NCBI RefSeq assembly: GCF_009192775.1
Contig: NZ_VTFX01000004.1
Span: 186,001-250,000 of the forward strand
Direction: 5' to 3'
DNA length: 64,000 bases
Origin: Arthrobacter yangruifuii
GTDB lineage: Bacteria; Actinomycetota; Actinomycetes; Actinomycetales; Micrococcaceae
Shown: in pieces, positions 60,861-64,000 of the stretch
Layout of the letters: the number at the start of each line of letters is the position of its first letter
Numbering within the stretch: position 1 is the first letter of the stretch
Translations under genes and position numbers: made by a program
The notes under the pieces: model-generated
What the model was told of the DNA's origin: nothing
Database searches by the model: none
The model's input: the letters and a program-made list of their open reading frames with translations, nothing else

Positions 60861-62057
60861 ATGTTGACCAACCCCTGGTTTGAAACCGTTGCCGAGGCGC
60901 AGCGCCGCGCCAAGAAAAACCTGCCGAAGTCTGTCTACTCAGCCCTGGTTGCCGGCTCCGAGCGCGGGGTGACCGTCGAAGACAACATTGCCGCGTTTTC
61001 CGAGCTGGGGTTCGCCCCGCACGTGGTGGGGCAGTCCGCCAAGCGCGACCTCTCCACCACCGTGATGGGGCAGCCCATTTCCCTGCCCGTGATCATTTCC
61101 CCCACCGGGGTGCAGGCCGTGCATCCGGACGGCGAAGTAGCCGTGGCGCGGGCCGCGGCGAACCGCGGAACCGTGATGAGCCTGAGTTCCTTCGCAAGCA
61201 AGCCGGTGGAACAGGTCGGGGCGGCGGCCCCCCAGCTGTTCTTCCAGATGTACTGGAGCGGTACACGTGACGCCATGGTCCAGCGGATGGAACGTGCCCG
61301 GGCCGCCGGAGCCACGGGCCTGATTTCCACCCTGGACTGGTCCTTCTCCAACGGACGGGACTGGGGCAGCCCGGTGATCCCCGAGAAAATGACGCTCAAG
61401 GCCATGGCCCGGCTGGCACCGGAAGTCCTTCCGCATCCCCGCTGGCTGCTTGCTTTTGCCAAATCCGGCCGGGTACCGGACCTGACGGTGCCCAACCTGG
61501 TTCCGCCGGGCGGCCAGGCGCCCACCTTCTTCGGTGCGTACGGGGAATGGATGCAGACGCCGCCGCCCACCTGGGAGGATGTCGCCTGGCTGCGCGAGAC
61601 CTGGGGCGGTCCCTTCATGCTCAAGGGGATTACCCGTGTGGACGATGCCCGCCGGGCAGTGGACGCGGGCGTCACGGCCCTTTCGGTGTCCAACCACGGC
61701 GGGAACAACCTGGACGGCACCCCGGCGACCATCCGGATGCTTCCCGCCGTGGCGCAGGCCGTCGGCGACCAGGTGGAGGTGCTCCTGGACGGCGGCATCC
61801 GCCGCGGAAGCGACGTCGCCAAGGCGCTGGCCCTGGGTGCCCGGGCCGTGATGATCGGCCGGGCCTACCTTTGGGGCCTGGCGGCAAACGGGCAGGCCGG
61901 GGTGGAGAATGTCCTGGACATTCTCCAGGGCGGACTGGACTCCGCGCTGCGCGGGCTCGGAAAGACCTCCATCCAGGAACTGCGTCCGGGTGATCTGGTC
62001 ATCCCGTCCGGCTTTTCCCGCTCGGTGGGTGACCCGCCCAAGGACCGTGAGGGCTAG
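60861..62057 (+). CDS. mftD: Pre-mycofactocin synthase MftD
   Basis: A 398-residue FMN-dependent TIM-barrel enzyme of the alpha-hydroxy-acid dehydrogenase family that oxidatively deaminates the cyclised Val-Tyr product to give pre-mycofactocin, the redox-active form. Key parts are VIISPTGVQAVHPDGEVAVA, LFFQMYWSGTRDAMVQRMER (FMN contacts), the Lys of PFMLKGI, the catalytic His in VSNHGGNNLDGTPATIR, and the phosphate-binding DGGIRRGSDVAKALALGARA. The Arg that follows NHGG in lactate and glycolate oxidases is Asn here. The start ATG follows CGAAAGGCAGACTC. Confidence 0.95.
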   Translation: MLTNPWFETVAEAQRRAKKNLPKSVYSALVAGSERGVTVEDNIAAFSELGFAPHVVGQSAKRDLSTTVMGQPISLPVIISPTGVQAVHPDGEVAVARAAANRGTVMSLSSFASKPVEQVGAAAPQLFFQMYWSGTRDAMVQRMERARAAGATGLISTLDWSFSNGRDWGSPVIPEKMTLKAMARLAPEVLPHPRWLLAFAKSGRVPDLTVPNLVPPGGQAPTFFGAYGEWMQTPPPTWEDVAWLRETWGGPFMLKGITRVDDARRAVDAGVTALSVSNHGGNNLDGTPATIRMLPAVAQAVGDQVEVLLDGGIRRGSDVAKALALGARAVMIGRAYLWGLAANGQAGVENVLDILQGGLDSALRGLGKTSIQELRPGDLVIPSGFSRSVGDPPKDREG

Positions 62058-62790
62058 GGTGGCTGCGTTTCCTCCCCGGACTGCGCTGGCCGGCCTGGCC
62101 TGGCCGGACGTCCGGCCGGGACTCACGGTCCTGGTGCCCACCGGATCCACCGAACAGCACGGGCCGCATTTGCCCCTGGATACGGATACCGTCATCGCCG
62201 CTGCCGTGGCGGCGGAAGCGGCAGCACAATCCGGGGCGGCCGACGTCGTGGTTGCGCCGGCGCTGGCGTACGGCGCCAGCGGAGAGCACCAGGATTTTCC
62301 CGGAACCGTCTCGCTGGGACACGAGGCGCTGCTGCTCGTCCTGGTGGAGCTCGCCCGCTCGCTCTCCGTCTGGGCGGAGCGCATTGTCTTCGTCAACGCC
62401 CACGGTGGAAACGTGCCCACGCTGGTACGGGGGGTTCGGCAGTTGGCGGCCGAGAACCACCGGGTGGGCTGGGTGCCCTGCGGGTTTGCCGGAGATGCCC
62501 ATGCCGGCCGGACCGAAACCTCGCTGATGCTGCATCTGTCGCCGGAACGGGTCCGCCTGGACCGGGCGGTGCCGGGCAACACCCGGCCCATAGCCGATTT
62601 AATGCCTGCGCTGCGCTCCGGCGGAGTGAAGTCAGTGTCCCCGCTGGGGGTGCTGGGCGATCCCGCCGGCGCCTCCGCCACCGAGGGGAAGGCTCTGCTG
62701 GATTCGGCAGCGTCCGCTGTCCTTGCCCGGCTGGGCGGTTCGGCGGATGCGAACGGGTGTTTGGTGCGCTTGCCCGCGGGGGTCCGGTGA
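62047..62790 (+). CDS. mftE: Mycofactocin precursor peptidase MftE
   Basis: A 247-residue creatininase-family metallopeptidase that releases the modified Val-Tyr product from MftA. Family metal ligands are visible in VPTGSTEQHGPHLPLDTDTV (Glu, His, Asp), GEHQDFPGTVSLG, FVNAHGGN and DAHAGRTETSLML. Two GTG starts are possible, 62047 (after AAGGACC) and 62059 (after GAGGG); I use the first. Either way it overlaps the mftD end or lies directly on it. The stop at 62790 overlaps the mftF start (GTGA), and that junction is duplicated (see the repeat at 62765-62818). Confidence 0.94.
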   Translation: MRARVAAFPPRTALAGLAWPDVRPGLTVLVPTGSTEQHGPHLPLDTDTVIAAAVAAEAAAQSGAADVVVAPALAYGASGEHQDFPGTVSLGHEALLLVLVELARSLSVWAERIVFVNAHGGNVPTLVRGVRQLAAENHRVGWVPCGFAGDAHAGRTETSLMLHLSPERVRLDRAVPGNTRPIADLMPALRSGGVKSVSPLGVLGDPAGASATEGKALLDSAASAVLARLGGSADANGCLVRLPAGVR

Positions 62791-62818
62791 CTGCGCTTGC
62801 CCGCGGGGGTCCGGTGAC
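62765..62818 (+). repeat. 27-bp exact tandem duplication across the mftE/mftF junction
   Basis: The 27-bp unit at 62765-62791, which begins TGCGCTTGCCCGCGGGGG and ends CCGGTGAC, is repeated exactly at 62792-62818, followed by TGCGCTT. Each unit contains the GTGA of the mftE stop/mftF start. The unit length is nine codons, so the mftF frame is kept. Confidence 0.95.
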
Positions 62819-64000
62819 TGCGCTTCCGGCGGGTGCACTCCCTGCAGGTCCGCTCCCGGCTGGATTCCGGCTCCCGGCAGGATTCACCGTGCAGCTCTCC
62901 GGCAGGGTGCGGGTCGGCCCGGAGAGCCGGGTCCTGACAGGGGGCGCTCCCCTGCGGGTCCTGTTTCCCAATGCCGCCGCCCGGAACCTGCTGGCAGGGG
63001 GATCCTTTTCGGTCTCGGACGAAGCGTCGGCGGCATTAGCGGAAAAGCTCCTTGCCTTCGGCATGGCTGATCCCGCGGCGGATGCGGGAATCCCGGTGGA
63101 CGCCGAAGCCGTTGCGGATACCGGCGCCCGGCTTCCCGCCGGCACCGTGACTGTGGTGGTGCCGGTCCGGGACCGGCCGGACCAGCTGGATCGGCTGCTC
63201 GGCAGCATCGGTTCCGGATACCGGGTCATTGTGGTCGACGACGCTTCCCGTTCGCCGCAGCCCGTCGCGGACACGGCGGCCGCCCACGGCGCGCGGTACC
63301 TCCCGCTTCCGGTCAATGTGGGCCCCGGTGCTGCACGTAATGCGGGGCTGGCCCTGGTGCAGACCCCTTACGTAGCGTTCGTGGACTCGGATATGGTCCT
63401 GGATCCCGGAACCATTCCGGAACTGCTGCGCCACTTTGCCGATCCGGGGGTGGCACTGGTGGCGCCCCGGATCCTGGGCTGGAATCCGGACAACAGCCCC
63501 GGCTGGATCTGCCGGTATGAAGATTCGCGGTCCTCGCTGGATCTGGGCCGGCGCGCTTCGCTGGTGCATCCCCGGGGACCGGTTTCCTGGCTGCCCGCCG
63601 CCTGCCTGGTGGGCCGGGTCGACGCCCTGGGCGGCGGGTTCAGCCCGGAACTCCGGGTGGCTGAGGACGTGGATCTGGTCTGGAGCCTGGTCCGCCGGGG
63701 TTGGCGGGTGCGGTACGAGCCCTCGGTTGCGGCCCGGCATGAGCACCGGCGGGAAGTGTCGGCGTGGCTGGCGCGGAAGGCCTTTTACGGTACCGGGGCG
63801 CACGAGCTTGCCCGGCGGCACGGCAACAGCGTTGCGCCCGCCGTCCTGGCTCCGTGGAGCGTTGCCTTCCTTCTGGCCCTGCTGGCGCAGCGGCGCTGGT
63901 CGCTGCCCGTGGCCGCAGCCCTGGCCGGAGCCACCACCCTGCGCCTCAGCCGCCGGCTGCGGCGCAGCCCGCAGCCGGCGCGACTCGCCGGGGAGCTGGT
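62787..64000 (+). CDS. mftF: Mycofactocin glycosyltransferase MftF, partial, C-terminus outside the window
   Basis: A family 2 glycosyltransferase that attaches beta-1,4-linked glucose to pre-mycofactocin. About 404 codons are visible, and the gene runs off the end. After a low-complexity start rich in LPAG repeats comes a short N-terminal domain (LSGRVRVGPESRVLTGGAPL). The GT-A core follows, with VTVVVPVRDRPDQLDRLL, VIVVDDASRSPQ, YVAFVDSDMVLDPG (metal-binding DSD) and LRVAEDVDLVWSLVRRGW. The final hydrophobic part (LAPWSVAFLLALLAQ) begins the membrane region. The start is GTG at 62787, overlapping mftE; the duplicate GTG at 62814 is equally possible. Confidence 0.94.
   Translation, partial: MTALARGGPVTALPAGALPAGPLPAGFRLPAGFTVQLSGRVRVGPESRVLTGGAPLRVLFPNAAARNLLAGGSFSVSDEASAALAEKLLAFGMADPAADAGIPVDAEAVADTGARLPAGTVTVVVPVRDRPDQLDRLLGSIGSGYRVIVVDDASRSPQPVADTAAAHGARYLPLPVNVGPGAARNAGLALVQTPYVAFVDSDMVLDPGTIPELLRHFADPGVALVAPRILGWNPDNSPGWICRYEDSRSSLDLGRRASLVHPRGPVSWLPAACLVGRVDALGGGFSPELRVAEDVDLVWSLVRRGWRVRYEPSVAARHEHRREVSAWLARKAFYGTGAHELARRHGNSVAPAVLAPWSVAFLLALLAQRRWSLPVAAALAGATTLRLSRRLRRSPQPARLAGEL

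Noticed and set aside
1-64000. CRISPR arrays, prophage, insertion sequences, integrase, tRNA or rRNA genes
   Set aside because: No regularly spaced repeats, transposase or integrase motifs, or tRNA/rRNA-like conserved blocks were seen. The short tandem repeats found have two to four units without spacers.

Overview
The window is GC-rich and densely coded. It looks like chromosome of an Arthrobacter-type actinobacterium (Micrococcaceae). That is an inference from the G/C-rich third codon positions, the frequent GTG/TTG starts, DUF222-HNH, RNase J, a mycofactocin locus and a c-di-AMP riboswitch in front of a LysM-NlpC/P60 gene. I see no rRNA, tRNA, insertion sequence, phage gene or CRISPR array.

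Layout. 1-9.3 kb: the truncated start of dihydrolipoyl dehydrogenase, two paralogous 505-aa carboxylesterases flanking an ABC-F ATPase and an arginase-fold protein, then two NAD(P)-binding oxidoreductases. 9.4-20 kb: an acyltransferase, an alpha/beta hydrolase, a glycosyltransferase, a YeeE-TusA sulfur pair, a two-component system divergent from a MacB-like ABC exporter, a stand-alone LigD polymerase domain and an MFS transporter. 20.4-21.6 kb: a ydaO/yuaA (c-di-AMP) riboswitch controlling a LysM-NlpC/P60 cell-wall protein. 21.6-29.5 kb, minus strand: a complete potassium-uptake operon, leader peptide-kdpF-A-B-C-D-E, with a possible KdpE box upstream. c-di-AMP and Kdp are both tied to potassium and turgor in other bacteria, so this neighbourhood is suggestive.

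29.7-41.7 kb: a TetR-SDR pair, a GH13 enzyme, a small winged-helix protein, a class A penicillin-binding protein, RNase J, a zinc-ribbon protein, a sugar O-acetyltransferase, a glycosyltransferase, a DUF222-HNH protein and a YciO/YrdC protein. 41.8-53 kb: a secreted alkaline phosphatase-GDPD fusion lipoprotein, a frameshifted SRPBCC gene with an 18-bp repeat, a DUF2071 protein, a Na+/H+ antiporter, a second ABC-F ATPase, a small GTY-repeat protein, a Fur-family regulator with a clear palindromic operator, a GatB/YqeY protein, a TetR regulator, an SMP-30-like enzyme and an acyl-CoA dehydrogenase.

53-64 kb is the most interesting part: a mycofactocin locus. mftR is divergent from mftA-mftB-mftC, which are followed by four tandem mycofactocin-coupled SDR dehydrogenases, a MoxR AAA+ ATPase with a VWA partner, and then mftD-mftE-mftF; mftF runs off the window. 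MftA is the precursor peptide, MftB presents it to the radical-SAM enzyme MftC, MftE cuts out the C-terminal Val-Tyr product, MftD oxidises it and MftF glycosylates it. The SDRs are the likely users of the redox cofactor. The MoxR-VWA pair set between biosynthesis genes is the least explained component. A 27-bp tandem duplication copies the mftE stop/mftF start junction.
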